Below are positions 52,908 through 61,774 of a stretch of DNA of 61,774 bases, one piece after another (the stretch's first letter is position 1; each line of letters opens with the position of its first letter). A program made the position numbers and the translations under genes. This stretch comes from Lachnospiraceae bacterium (lineage in GTDB: Bacteria; Bacillota; Clostridia; Lachnospirales; Lachnospiraceae), in NCBI GenBank assembly GCA_022510525.1, contig JAFLTH010000005.1:4754-66527 (forward strand), written 5' to 3'. A model generated the notes under the pieces. That model made no database searches. It was not told where the DNA came from and saw nothing but the letters and a program-made list of their open reading frames with translations.

Positions 52908-53810
52908 TTACTTTTCCAAGTATCTTTCTTTCAGCTCATGATCTAAAGTCAGCTCATCCATATGATAACGATTCTTCGGTAAAATATTCTCATAATATGA
53001 AAGATGATCAGATAAGGTCTCCAATACTTTGCTATGAAAACATATTTTTAACTCTTTATTCATACGCAGCGCCTTGTCCACAAAAAGAAGTTCCGTTGAT
53101 ATTGCAACCGGTCTGTTTTTATTATCAAATACAAATCTGCCGTCTTTTTGCAGATAGGCTTCCAGCATAATAAAAAATCCCTCCTGCAGCCTCTCCGATT
53201 CATTATAGACTGCAATGCCAATCTTCCATTCCGCACTAAACTGCTTATTCTTTTCAGCCCATTCCCTGACCATTTTCACCGCATCATTATAAACGGAGTT
53301 TACCTTATCCGCTATCTCCTCCGGACGGATTTCCACAATACCTGTTAATTCCTTTAACAGCCTGTCCGATGTTTCACTGCATTCAATCTTTATATGATTA
53401 TCCAGCAGATATTGCAGAAATATAAAAATATGCCTCATATTGAAATCCAGTTTACATAACAAGGCATCCTGTGAATTATATAATTTAAGATAATTTTTAT
53501 TTCCTCTCTTTATTTCAAGCGCAGCTTTACAATATGCTATTTCATTAAGCGTAAAATTCTTTTTCCTGCCAATCCGGTCAGTATAACACAATGTCTCATC
53601 TTCCACCGTCAGTTTCAAATTTCTGCCAATCAGACACAGGCGCATACCCAATACAATAATCAAAAAAATCACAAGATATGAAAATTTCATAATGGTTTCG
53701 GAACCACCCGGATAAATTATCGACAGAACGCTCAGTAATATCCCGAACAAGACGGTTCCGATCCCGACTATCCAGGGAAGCTTTCCTTCACTTACTTCTA
53801 TCTTGATCAT
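52908..53810 (-). CDS. Two-helix membrane protein of unknown function (DUF6560-like)
   Basis: The 300-residue protein has two hydrophobic helices near the N-terminus (about 13-33 and 38-58), a beta-rich domain with LTVEDETLCYTDRIGRKKNF, and a helical C-terminal half. The first part resembles PH-like membrane proteins and the layout fits DUF6560. I do not recognise a specific function. Its start lies 1 bp after the end of the protease gene, so the two are probably cotranscribed. Confidence 0.7.
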   Translation of the reverse strand: MIKIEVSEGKLPWIVGIGTVLFGILLSVLSIIYPGGSETIMKFSYLVIFLIIVLGMRLCLIGRNLKLTVEDETLCYTDRIGRKKNFTLNEIAYCKAALEIKRGNKNYLKLYNSQDALLCKLDFNMRHIFIFLQYLLDNHIKIECSETSDRLLKELTGIVEIRPEEIADKVNSVYNDAVKMVREWAEKNKQFSAEWKIGIAVYNESERLQEGFFIMLEAYLQKDGRFVFDNKNRPVAISTELLFVDKALRMNKELKICFHSKVLETLSDHLSYYENILPKNRYHMDELTLDHELKERYLEK

Positions 53811-53811
53811 A

Positions 53812-54702
53812 CTATCTCCTGTTTCGCTTTACCTTCCTATATTCTTCATTTATAACGGGAAGCGGTACGCTTGCGGTTTCCCCGTTTGAAGTTCCGCCCG
53901 ATATCATACCTATAAAATTTCCGCTTGCGTCAAAAGTCCCGCCGCCTGACATTCCCGGTCTGGCATATCCCAGCCCGTATATCATATATTCTCCGAATTC
54001 ATCAATATAGCGCTCCATATCACCAACGCTGCCTTTATAATAATTTGGTGCATCTTCCGCAGTATGATTTACCGTTATATCATTTGATTCAGAATCAAAT
54101 TCCGTACCCAGACAAAACATCTCGTCTCCGCTTTTCATCGCATTATAGACATCCTTATCTTTTCTGACATATCTTAAATTTTCCAGCTCACTATAATCGA
54201 ATTTAGTATTATCTACGGTCAAAAATCCCACATCATGTTCTTCCGATATTCCAAGAATCTCCGCATCAATATAATATCCCTGCGGAAAATGTATATAACT
54301 TACATGTTCACTCCAGTATTTAAGTACATGCTTATTGGTTACTATCACTATCTGTGTAGGCGTCATCTCCCATATTATCCCGCTTCCATAAGCCTTCCCC
54401 ATATTGACGCTCACAACACAGTCTCTTACGTTCTCATATGCCTTATCACAGTCAGGCTCCGTAAGCACCTTGCATTCCAGAAGCCCAAGCTCAAGCATCC
54501 CCTCGTAAATATCCTGTTCCGTCACCGTCTGTATCAGATGCGGCGGTTTTTCATCGGTTTTGGGAGGTGCCTCTACATCGTTATGGATATTAATGTCAAC
54601 TGTCGGCTCACTCGTACTAACCCGCATAGGGACTGCTGCCGCAATAAGCATTATATAGCAAAAAATATACAGTCTGATACCAGACCATATACCGTTTTTC
54701 AT
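53812..54702 (-). CDS. Exported trypsin-like serine protease
   Basis: From ATG 54702 (GGAGGGG upstream) the protein has 296 residues. An N-terminal signal/anchor (about 10-27) precedes a P/E-rich linker. The protease domain shows the triad in VTNKHVL (H125), EHDVGFL (D157) and PGMSGGGTF (S252). No PDZ domain follows, unlike HtrA proteases. Substrate unknown. It is adjacent to the membrane protein downstream, so they may work together at the cell surface. Confidence 0.85.
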   Translation of the reverse strand: MKNGIWSGIRLYIFCYIMLIAAAVPMRVSTSEPTVDINIHNDVEAPPKTDEKPPHLIQTVTEQDIYEGMLELGLLECKVLTEPDCDKAYENVRDCVVSVNMGKAYGSGIIWEMTPTQIVIVTNKHVLKYWSEHVSYIHFPQGYYIDAEILGISEEHDVGFLTVDNTKFDYSELENLRYVRKDKDVYNAMKSGDEMFCLGTEFDSESNDITVNHTAEDAPNYYKGSVGDMERYIDEFGEYMIYGLGYARPGMSGGGTFDASGNFIGMISGGTSNGETASVPLPVINEEYRKVKRNRR

Positions 54703-54741
54703 ACTACCCCTCCAGTAATAGAATTTTATAATTTCCATGCA

Positions 54742-54770
54742 AATAACTCTCCCCGTATGGGAGAGTTATT
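54742..54770 (-). terminator. Terminator of RNase P RNA
   Basis: AATAACTCTCC pairs with GGAGAGTTATT around a short loop, 8 bp past the rnpB 3' end. The T-run is short. Confidence 0.6.
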
Positions 54771-54777
54771 GTCAACA

Positions 54778-55113
54778 CCAAGCAGAACGATAAGCCGGGT
54801 TATGTCGTGAATGATCATCTATCTGGAACTGCCGTCGCCGGCAGTCTCTAGCGACCCACCTGAGAGCAGGCCGGGCAAGCCTGTAGCCCTCCGTCTGGTC
54901 TTGCTTCGGATGGGGTTTACACAGCCTTCTTTGTTACCAAAGAAGCGGTAGTCTCTTACACTGCCATTCCACCCTTACCGCAGAAAACTGCGGCGGTATA
55001 ATTTCTGTTGCACTATCCTTGGAGTCACCTCCACCGGACGTTATCCGGCATCCTGCCCTGCGAAGCCCGGACTTTCCTCACCGTATACCGGTGCGATCAT
55101 TTATTCTACTTGG
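54778..55113 (-). ncRNA. rnpB: RNase P RNA
   Basis: The minus-strand transcript begins CCAAGTAGAA and ends TTCTGCTTGG, which pair as helix P1. The conserved P4 5' part GAGGAAAGTCCGGGCT is near the start, and CATAACCCGGCTTA near the end completes P4. Other conserved core parts are GGTAAGGGTGGAA, GTAAACCCCATCCG and the CTCAGGTGGGTC region. The RNA is the catalytic subunit that trims tRNA 5' ends. It occupies most of the 54703-55149 gap. Confidence 0.95.
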
Positions 55114-55149
55114 CATTAACTATTAACTTAACAATAATCTTAAACCTTA

Positions 55150-56805
55150 TTATACCTCAAAACAACTTCCGCCCACAAATTCCCTGCACAGAGAATTATT
55201 CGGAAGATTTTCACTACTTACACCCAGGAAATACTCAAGGAATTTGAGCAGCCGCTTAGCCTCATAATATTCCGGTTCGCCTTTTTTAATACTGAAAAGC
55301 AACGGCTCCGCAAACTGTTTAAGAACTGCCAGTTCATAAATCAATGCAGAGTTAAACATTGCGTCTGCCTCCTCCTGGAAGGGGAATATATAATTTTCCT
55401 CACCGCGTCTCACAGACGGCCACATATCAATGGTTCTCTGAGCCGTAGCCCCTCTTGTTCTTGCATCCCTTACCAAACGTCTGAGCAGTCTGGTATCAGT
55501 GGTCGGAATCCTGTTATGTTCATCAATATTCAGACTGGTCAGCGCACTGATGTATATCTTGTATTTACTCTCTGCCGGAAGCGAATGTGACATCTTCTCA
55601 TTCAATCCATGTATACCTTCTATAACGAGAATATCATCCTCACCAAGAGTTGTTATTTTACCGTTATATTCTCTCCTGCCCGTTTTGAAATTAAAGGTAG
55701 GCAGTTCCACACTTTTCCCGGAAAGCAGCTCTAACATATCCTTGTTGAACTGTTCTACATCCAATGCCTCCAGACATTCAAAATCCGGATTACCATCCTC
55801 ATCAAGCGGCGTACTGTCGTGGTTGAGATAATAATTATCCAGACCAATGGGCTTCGGATTCAGGCCATAAGACCTAAGCTGTATGGATAATCTGTGTGAA
55901 AAAGTAGTCTTACCCGAAGAAGAGGGACCTGCTATCATTACAAATTTAATTCCCTCTCTCCTTGCAATATCTCTTGCAATCTCGCCGATTCTTCTCTCCT
56001 GAAGTGCCTCCTGTACCAGCACCATATCCGCAATATTGCCCTCACAGATCTGATTATTCAAATCACCTACGGTATCTATACCAATCTGCTCTCCCCATCT
56101 GCAAGATTGCAGCAGGGTCTGGAAAAGCTTTTTCCTGGGTTCAAATACCGGAAGAACATCCGGCTCACTCTGCTCAGGTAAAAGCAAAATTATACCGCCC
56201 TCATAACTCAATACATCAAATTGGTTTACATAACTTGTGCTTGGCAGCATATATCCATAGTAATAATCAAAATAATCACCCAGACAATATACATTAATTG
56301 TTGAGCTTCTTCTGTAACGGAAAAGCTTTACCTTATCAAACATATTATTTTTTTCAAAAATAGCAATAGCCTCTTCGGAAGGATATGCCTTTTTGGTGAT
56401 GGGCAGGTCGGCTTCCGAAAGCTCATTCATTCTCTTTTTTATAAGCTCAATCTGCTTATCATCGAATTCCGCTCCGTCCTTTTGCCTGCAATAATATCCG
56501 GCGCCTATTGCAAACTCCACCTTGGTCGCCGCTGCAACCTCATATCCTGCCACATCCTTTATGGCCTTCATTAACATCATAATTGCTGTACGTACATAAG
56601 TTTTATGTCCGATTGAATCTCCGTACGTCGCAAAACCCAGGGCACAGTCTCTGTCAACCCTTTTCATAAGCTCACGTATTTTACCGTTAACAAATACAAG
56701 GGCAATAGGCTCATCATAAAGATGTTGATATTCCTTGGCTATGATTTCATACTTTATGCCCTCTTCATACAGTTTCTCATCACCGTTGATTTTAATTCTT
56801 ACCAA
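55150..56805 (-). CDS. Nucleoside kinase with threonyl-tRNA-synthetase-like N-terminus
   Basis: The 551-residue protein has TGS- and SAD-like domains of threonyl-tRNA synthetase type (about 1-230). A uridine-kinase-like P-loop domain follows with AGPSSSGKTTF (K299) and GLDNYYLNHDSTP. The family is common in clostridia and is annotated nucleoside kinase or uridine kinase. The function of the synthetase-like part is unknown. It follows trmK by 46 bp. Confidence 0.9.
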   Translation of the reverse strand: MVRIKINGDEKLYEEGIKYEIIAKEYQHLYDEPIALVFVNGKIRELMKRVDRDCALGFATYGDSIGHKTYVRTAIMMLMKAIKDVAGYEVAAATKVEFAIGAGYYCRQKDGAEFDDKQIELIKKRMNELSEADLPITKKAYPSEEAIAIFEKNNMFDKVKLFRYRRSSTINVYCLGDYFDYYYGYMLPSTSYVNQFDVLSYEGGIILLLPEQSEPDVLPVFEPRKKLFQTLLQSCRWGEQIGIDTVGDLNNQICEGNIADMVLVQEALQERRIGEIARDIARREGIKFVMIAGPSSSGKTTFSHRLSIQLRSYGLNPKPIGLDNYYLNHDSTPLDEDGNPDFECLEALDVEQFNKDMLELLSGKSVELPTFNFKTGRREYNGKITTLGEDDILVIEGIHGLNEKMSHSLPAESKYKIYISALTSLNIDEHNRIPTTDTRLLRRLVRDARTRGATAQRTIDMWPSVRRGEENYIFPFQEEADAMFNSALIYELAVLKQFAEPLLFSIKKGEPEYYEAKRLLKFLEYFLGVSSENLPNNSLCREFVGGSCFEV

Positions 56806-56851
56806 TTACATCACCCTCCTGTTTCTGCTGTATCTTAGTACATTTAAGCAA

Positions 56852-57664
56852 TCAACCTGCTATTTCTTTTAATACCTTCTTACAATCTTTAAGCCTCTCC
56901 GAAACCTCTTCATAACGTTTCTTAATCTTGGGTTTAGAAACATCCTGAAGTTCAAGCCCGGACAAAACTTCTTCATAAATTCCGATTTCCCAATTAATAT
57001 ATTTACATAACACAGGATGCTTATTCGCTATTAAAACCGGACCGTATCTGTCCGCCATGTCCTTATGCCAATCACCGTTAAAACTCTCCTCTGATGGTAG
57101 AGTTTTGCAAGGTTCTACATCTCCAAACTTCTCTTCTGATACTCCGTCAAATACTTCAGATGCAACTTCTCTCTCTGCTGCTTTAGCTACTTTTATAACG
57201 GAATAAAATTTCCCGCCTTCCTCTATCATATTCTCATCAGTTATCATATATCCCTGACTTCTTAGAAAACACCGGAATTGCTGAAGCTCCGATTGAGGCT
57301 GTAAAATCAGTTCCTTAAAAGAAGCGGTCTTTTCAGCATCTTTTTCCAGAATATTCATCATCAGCTTTCCACCCATACCGGCGCAGATAAGAGAATCCGC
57401 CTCTCCGCTTTCAAACTGCTCCAAACCGTCGGAAAGTCTTGTTTCTATGTAGGTATCCAGACCATATTCTCTTATATGTTCTTTAGCCTGACCAAGCGGA
57501 CCTTTCCTTACATCCATTGCAATCACATATGGACTTATTCCCTGATTTATAAGATAAATCGGTACAAAAGCGTGGTCGCAGCCGACATCACATACCCGGT
57601 TCCCTCTTGTAACCATAGAGGCTACCGCTTCCATTCTATCTGAAATGACTATCTTATCCCTCAT
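56852..57664 (-). CDS. trmK: tRNA (adenine-N1)-methyltransferase TrmK
   Basis: TrmK methylates N1 of adenine 22 in tRNA. The 270-residue protein has the SAM motif VCDVGCDHAFVPIYLI, the AGMGG loop (CAGMGGKLM) and LILQPQSE, which are TrmK hallmarks. The C-terminus has a coiled coil. An insert (about 165-200) not seen in Bacillus lengthens it. The ATG overlaps the rpoD stop as TGATG. rpoD-trmK is the normal order. Confidence 0.92.
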   Translation of the reverse strand: MRDKIVISDRMEAVASMVTRGNRVCDVGCDHAFVPIYLINQGISPYVIAMDVRKGPLGQAKEHIREYGLDTYIETRLSDGLEQFESGEADSLICAGMGGKLMMNILEKDAEKTASFKELILQPQSELQQFRCFLRSQGYMITDENMIEEGGKFYSVIKVAKAAEREVASEVFDGVSEEKFGDVEPCKTLPSEESFNGDWHKDMADRYGPVLIANKHPVLCKYINWEIGIYEEVLSGLELQDVSKPKIKKRYEEVSERLKDCKKVLKEIAG

Positions 57665-58788
57665 CAATCCAGATAATCCTTTAATTTACGACTTCTGCTC
57701 GGATGACGCAGTTTTCTGAGTGCCTTGGCTTCAATCTGCCTGATACGCTCACGAGTAACGCTGAATTCTTTTCCCACTTCCTCAAGTGTTCTTGCACGTC
57801 CGTCATCCAGACCGAAACGTAAACGCAATACTTTCTGCTCTCTTTCGGTTAAAGTTCCAAGCACCTCAACCAGCTGCTCCTTTAACAGGGTAAAAGCCGC
57901 AGCATCCGCCGGTACCGGCACATTATCATCCTGAATGAAATCTCCCAAATGGCTGTCTTCTTCTTCGCCGATAGGAGTCTCCAAAGAAACCGGCTCCTGA
58001 GAAATTTTCAGAATCTCTCTAACTCTCTCAACCGGCATATTCATTTCTTCGGCAATCTCCTCAGGGGTTGGTTCTCTTCCAAGCTCCTGTAAGAGTTGTC
58101 TGCTCACACGAATCAATTTATTGATGGTTTCCACCATATGAACAGGCACACGGATAGTTCTTGCCTGATCCGCAATGGCTCTTGTAATAGCCTGACGTAT
58201 CCACCAGGTTGCATAAGTGGAAAACTTATAGCCCTTCCTGTAATCGAACTTTTCTACAGCTTTAATAAGACCCAGATTTCCCTCCTGGATCAAATCCAGA
58301 AAAAGCATTCCGCGTCCAACATACCGCTTTGCAATACTTACAACCAAACGTAAGTTCGCTTCTGCGAGACGTTTCTTGGCTTCTTCATCTCCCATTTCCA
58401 TTCTCTTGGCAAGCTCAATCTCTTCCTCAGCACTGAGCAGGGGAACCTTACCGATTTCCTTTAAATACATCCTGACAGGGTCTTCAATACTGACACCGTC
58501 CGGCACAGACAGATCGATATTCTCAACATCTACTTCATCTTCATCTGCAAGAATAACTTCCTCATCATCTACGTCATCACCCTCTGTGATACGCAGAATA
58601 TCCACACCGTTTTGTTCCAATGTTTCCAGAATCTTGTCAAATTGTTCCTCCTCCAGTGATAAATCATGGAAAAAGTCGTTAATCTCCTGATATTCCAGAA
58701 CATTTCTCTTCTTCTTAGCAATATTTAAGAGTTCTTTAAGACGCTCTTCAAACTTTGCCTGTACATTCTCGTCCATTACTTGGCCCAT
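57664..58788 (-). CDS. rpoD: RNA polymerase primary sigma factor (sigma-A)
   Basis: The 374-residue factor has a short region 1.1 with acidic residues and region 1.2 ([12 protein letters not shown]). Regions 2.1-2.4 contain [20 protein letters not shown]. Region 3 and region 4.2 ([18 protein letters not shown]) follow. These are the exact group 1 sigma-factor motifs. It lies between dnaG and trmK, as in most Firmicutes, and recognises the TTGACA/TATAAT promoters noted elsewhere in the window. Confidence 0.96.
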   Translation of the reverse strand: MGQVMDENVQAKFEERLKELLNIAKKKRNVLEYQEINDFFHDLSLEEEQFDKILETLEQNGVDILRITEGDDVDDEEVILADEDEVDVENIDLSVPDGVSIEDPVRMYLKEIGKVPLLSAEEEIELAKRMEMGDEEAKKRLAEANLRLVVSIAKRYVGRGMLFLDLIQEGNLGLIKAVEKFDYRKGYKFSTYATWWIRQAITRAIADQARTIRVPVHMVETINKLIRVSRQLLQELGREPTPEEIAEEMNMPVERVREILKISQEPVSLETPIGEEEDSHLGDFIQDDNVPVPADAAAFTLLKEQLVEVLGTLTEREQKVLRLRFGLDDGRARTLEEVGKEFSVTRERIRQIEAKALRKLRHPSRSRKLKDYLD

Positions 58789-58822
58789 CCTTCCTTTTGG
58801 GGGTTATTCCTTATTTTTGCCT

Positions 58823-60595
58823 TTAATTCAAGGAAATATGCGTTTTGCTAAGTTCTTCCAGTGCTTTTTTGCCCGAAATCACCTGATTTAAGGCATTTAT
58901 ATCCGAACCCGTACGGCTCGAATAGTATTCAAAGCTGTTTTTTTTGACTGAATAAACTATATCGTGGAACGCTTTTTCGCGTTCTGCATCGGAAGTCACT
59001 TCATCCAGTCTGGTATTAAAAAGGGATGCCACCTCCCTCTGCTCCTCTTCATCCTGAAACATACTTATAATTGATGCCGGGTTAAAAGTTCCCTGCTCCA
59101 GGTCATCAAAAAACCTTTCCGCCACCTTTTTATATAAATCTTCGGTAAAATCCTCCACCTGAATATATTTTTTTATTTTCTGATATAACTTCGGTTCCTC
59201 CGTTATCCAGGTAAGCAAAAGCCTTTGTGATTTTCTGGTGTTTTCCTCCGGAATATTTTTCTGCACCTGTGTAGGTTTAGGTCTCTCCACCGGCTTAATA
59301 TAGCCTGTCTGCGCGGCATAAGACGCTACCATTTTCCGCATATTTTCCAGACCTATATTATATCTCGCAGCAACTGACTCCGTATAATTCTCACGCTCTA
59401 CCGCCTCCTCAAAACCACAAAGTTTTTTTGCAATCTCGCGATAGAACCGTGTTTTTGAGTCAGGTTCACTAAGGTCATAATCTCTCTCCAGAATCTTTAA
59501 CTCAAAGAAAAAGCTGTTCTGCGCTTTATCAATACGCTCCTGAAAGGCCTCCGCCCCATTTGCCTTAATAAACTCATCCGGATCCTTGGCGGGCGACATA
59601 TCTATGACCCTCCCCCTGAGTCCGCTCTCTTTCAGAATACTTATTGCCCTGAGCGCCGCACTTATGCCTGCACCGTCACTGTCATAGGCAAGCAGGACTT
59701 CGTCCGTATAACGCTTAAGTAATGCGGCTTGTCCAACAGTAAACGCAGTACCGAGTGAGGCCGCCGCCTGCGTAAACCCGGCCTGATGCATGGCTATTAC
59801 ATCCATATATCCCTCGCATAAAATAATATTATTCTTGCGTGAGGTTCTTGCAAAATTCAGTCCGTACAGGTTCCGGCTCTTGTCAAAAACCATGGTTTCC
59901 GGCGAGTTAAGATACTTCGGTTTAGCATCTCCCATAACCCTGCCGCCAAAACCGATAACCTTATGATTTATGTCCTGGATCGGGAACATTACCCTGTTCC
60001 AGAATTTATCATGCATTCCGTACTTCTCGTCAAAATCCCCAAGTCCGGCTTCACGGATAAGTTCGTCATCATATCCCTTGGAATTCAGGTATTGGACCAG
60101 ATCGTTGCTCGTCACATTGGCAAAACCCAAACCGAACTTTTTCATTGTCTCATCGCTCAGTTCTCTGCCCGATAAATACTTGTATCCAACGGCACCCTTA
60201 GGAGAACGCAGCACATAATAAAAATATCTTGCCGCCTCTTTATTTACCTCAAGGAGCTTTGCCTTTTTACCCTCACGCTTCTTTACTTCCTCGGAATATT
60301 CCACCTCCGGAAGGTTTATTCCCGCCCGCTCCGCCAGCTGCTTGACCGCCTCCGGAAACGAATAGTTCTCGTATGCCATCAAAAACGTAAAAACATTACC
60401 GCCTGCCCCGCAGCCAAAGCAATAATACATCTGTTTTCCCGGAGATACGGAAAATGACGGAGATTTCTCACTGTGAAAAGGACAGAGCCCGAAATAACTG
60501 CTGCCCTTTTTCTGGATACGGACATAACCGGAAATCACATCCACTATATCATTATTAATCCTTACTTCCTCTATCAGTTCATCCGGATAATACAT
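58823..60595 (-). CDS. dnaG: DNA primase
   Basis: DnaG makes RNA primers for replication. The 590-residue protein has the CHC2 zinc finger (C38, H41, C59, C62 in LCPFHSEKSPSF and YYCFGCG). The catalytic TOPRIM domain has VLLAYDSDGAGISAALRA and the ILCEGYMDVIAMHQAG motif. The C-terminal helicase-binding domain is helical. Length is normal. It is downstream of dgt by 24 bp. Confidence 0.95.
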   Translation of the reverse strand: MYYPDELIEEVRINNDIVDVISGYVRIQKKGSSYFGLCPFHSEKSPSFSVSPGKQMYYCFGCGAGGNVFTFLMAYENYSFPEAVKQLAERAGINLPEVEYSEEVKKREGKKAKLLEVNKEAARYFYYVLRSPKGAVGYKYLSGRELSDETMKKFGLGFANVTSNDLVQYLNSKGYDDELIREAGLGDFDEKYGMHDKFWNRVMFPIQDINHKVIGFGGRVMGDAKPKYLNSPETMVFDKSRNLYGLNFARTSRKNNIILCEGYMDVIAMHQAGFTQAAASLGTAFTVGQAALLKRYTDEVLLAYDSDGAGISAALRAISILKESGLRGRVIDMSPAKDPDEFIKANGAEAFQERIDKAQNSFFFELKILERDYDLSEPDSKTRFYREIAKKLCGFEEAVERENYTESVAARYNIGLENMRKMVASYAAQTGYIKPVERPKPTQVQKNIPEENTRKSQRLLLTWITEEPKLYQKIKKYIQVEDFTEDLYKKVAERFFDDLEQGTFNPASIISMFQDEEEQREVASLFNTRLDEVTSDAEREKAFHDIVYSVKKNSFEYYSSRTGSDINALNQVISGKKALEELSKTHISLN

Positions 60596-60619
60596 ACCCT
60601 AACCTTCTTCTTTTTCGTC

Positions 60620-61624
60620 TTAACCGTGCCACGTCTTGGGAATATAAATCTCCTGATATGTGGCAATTGCAAACCTGTCGGTCATTGAACCTATAAAATC
60701 GCATACCAGTCTTTCCGGCTCTTCTCCCTCATCCAGCTTACCAAGTATGAATCTGGGGAGTTTGTCTATGTGTTCAAGATAATAACTGTACAAAGTCTCT
60801 ATAAGTTCCTCCGCCTTACCTTCTTCACTCTTGGCAATCGGATTCTGGTATACGCTTTCAAACATAAACTGCCTGAGTTTCTGCATCGCAGCCTCCACAT
60901 CGGGAGACATACAAATATCATTCTTCCCACGGCTGGTTGTTACAATATCATGTATAAAAAAGTCCAGCCGCTCTCCACAGCTATAACCTATAACATCCCC
61001 TATTTCCTTAGGTACATCGGATTCCTTAAGAATGCCGCCCCTTATTGCATCATCCATATCATGATGGATATAGGCAATCTTATCAGAAAACCTTACCACC
61101 CTGCCCTCTAAGGTGCTTGGCATACCCGAAGTCTGATGATTCCTAATACCGTCCCTTACCTCATAAGTCAGGTTTATTCCCTGCCCGTTCTTTTCCAAGA
61201 TATCCACGGTTCTTACGCTCTGTTCATTATGCGAAAAACCGTATGGACATATACGGTTTAGTGCACGTTCTCCGGCATGTCCAAAAGGAGTATGTCCCAA
61301 ATCATGTCCAAGTGCAATCGCCTCTACCAGATCCTCATTTAACTGTAATGCCTTGGCTATTGTACGTGCATTCTGGCTTACTTCCAAAGTATGCGTCAGG
61401 CGGGTCCTGTAGTGGTCACCCTCAGGAGTTAAAAATACCTGTGTTTTATCTTTCAGTCTTCTAAAAGATTTGCTATGTATGATCCGGTCTCTGTCACGCT
61501 GGAACACAGGCCTGATGTCGCACTGTTCCTCGGGTCTTTGCCGTCCCGCGGAGTTCATGCTAAGCATCGCATAGGGGCTTAAATATTCTTTTTCCCACTG
61601 CTCCAAACTTTCCCGTATATTCAT
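60620..61624 (-). CDS. dgt: dNTP triphosphohydrolase (Dgt-type)
   Basis: The 334-residue protein is an HD-domain enzyme with metal ligands in RLTHTLEV (H78) and LGHDLGHTPFGHAGE (H107, D108). It removes triphosphate from dNTPs, mostly dGTP, and helps balance nucleotide pools. It belongs to the shorter clostridial subgroup. The gene is followed by dnaG in the same operon. A TATAAT-like element at 61674-61679 with a TTGGAA 15 bases upstream may be its promoter. Confidence 0.93.
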   Translation of the reverse strand: MNIRESLEQWEKEYLSPYAMLSMNSAGRQRPEEQCDIRPVFQRDRDRIIHSKSFRRLKDKTQVFLTPEGDHYRTRLTHTLEVSQNARTIAKALQLNEDLVEAIALGHDLGHTPFGHAGERALNRICPYGFSHNEQSVRTVDILEKNGQGINLTYEVRDGIRNHQTSGMPSTLEGRVVRFSDKIAYIHHDMDDAIRGGILKESDVPKEIGDVIGYSCGERLDFFIHDIVTTSRGKNDICMSPDVEAAMQKLRQFMFESVYQNPIAKSEEGKAEELIETLYSYYLEHIDKLPRFILGKLDEGEEPERLVCDFIGSMTDRFAIATYQEIYIPKTWHG

Positions 61625-61673
61625 ACAGCATCTCCATTCTGCATACTATGCCTGTCCATAAAAAACAACTCTG

Positions 61674-61700
61674 ATTATAATATTCTGCTTCTTTTTCCAA
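61674..61700 (-). promoter_or_regulatory. Possible promoter of dgt-dnaG-rpoD
   Basis: On the minus strand a TATAAT (61679-61674) is preceded by TTGGAA with a 15-base spacer, about 50 bp before dgt. The short spacer makes this a moderate call. Confidence 0.4.
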
Positions 61701-61734
61701 AATCCTTTTTTATCTGCAATAAATTGAAATTTGT

Positions 61735-61774
61735 GGGGGACGGATGGAGAGGCGTCGGAGTCGGGGCGGGGCAT
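61735..61774. repeat. GC-rich edge sequence sharing a core with the 8566 element
   Basis: The last 40 bases are GC-rich, unlike the AT-rich sequence before them, and contain GCGTCGGAGTCGG. That 13-mer also occurs (reversed) in the loop region of the palindrome at 8566-8703. It is probably the beginning of a second repeat copy, cut by the window end. Confidence 0.45.

Overview
The window looks like a chromosomal segment of a low-GC, endospore-lineage Firmicute of class Clostridia, most like Lachnospiraceae. The evidence is a complete eight-gene spoIIIA operon, spoIVB, a Spo0A effector domain, CotF-type coat proteins, the clostridial order dgt-dnaG-rpoD-trmK, and the order yicC-remA-gmk-rpoZ-rimO-pgsA-cinA. 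Nearly all genes lie on the minus strand. Only rqcH, a PHP-domain gene and a fic gene are on the plus strand. No tRNA, 16S/23S rRNA, CRISPR array, insertion sequence or prophage module was seen.

Layout, left to right. Positions 1-5900: a zinc-ribbon protein with internal repeats (cut by the window edge), then, read right to left, the yicC-to-cinA housekeeping operon behind a good sigma-A promoter. Positions 6000-9600: rqcH with a triplicated 3' end, two small coat genes behind a possible sigma-E promoter, a 138-bp palindromic element, and a hicAB toxin-antitoxin pair. Positions 9600-12800: a MurJ/SpoVB-type flippase and glycogen synthase. Positions 12800-23500: one long gene string (asp23, nusB, xseA, xseB, ispA, dxs, tlyA, nadK, recN, spoIVB, spo0A) joining DNA repair, isoprenoid synthesis and sporulation control.

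Positions 23500-33300: a transglutaminase-like exported protein, prfC, deoB and spoIIIAA-AH. Positions 33300-40600: a MNT/HEPN pair whose HEPN gene carries an in-frame amber codon, then rarA, ptsI and a tryptophan-type ABC transporter controlled by a T-box leader with a UGG specifier. Positions 40600-50500: a PHP phosphoesterase, a CmpB-like membrane protein, ylmH, fic, an HTH-controlled ABC exporter whose permease is fused to a CPBP protease, and two adjacent G3E (CobW-type) GTPases, one very His-rich and one carrying a YcgQ-like C-terminal domain. Positions 50500-61774: another ABC exporter, an aldose epimerase-like protein, a membrane protein, an exported trypsin-like protease, RNase P RNA, a nucleoside kinase and the trmK-rpoD-dnaG-dgt replication/transcription cluster.

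The most notable observation is that the spo0A gene, in its usual place after spoIVB, keeps the DNA-binding domain and only the first ~35 residues of the receiver domain. The phosphoacceptor region is absent, although the downstream sporulation machinery in the window looks complete. Other points of interest are the G3E/YcgQ fusion beside a His-rich CobW protein, the HEPN gene with an immediate restart codon after its amber stop, and the large palindrome, part of whose core recurs at the right edge of the window.
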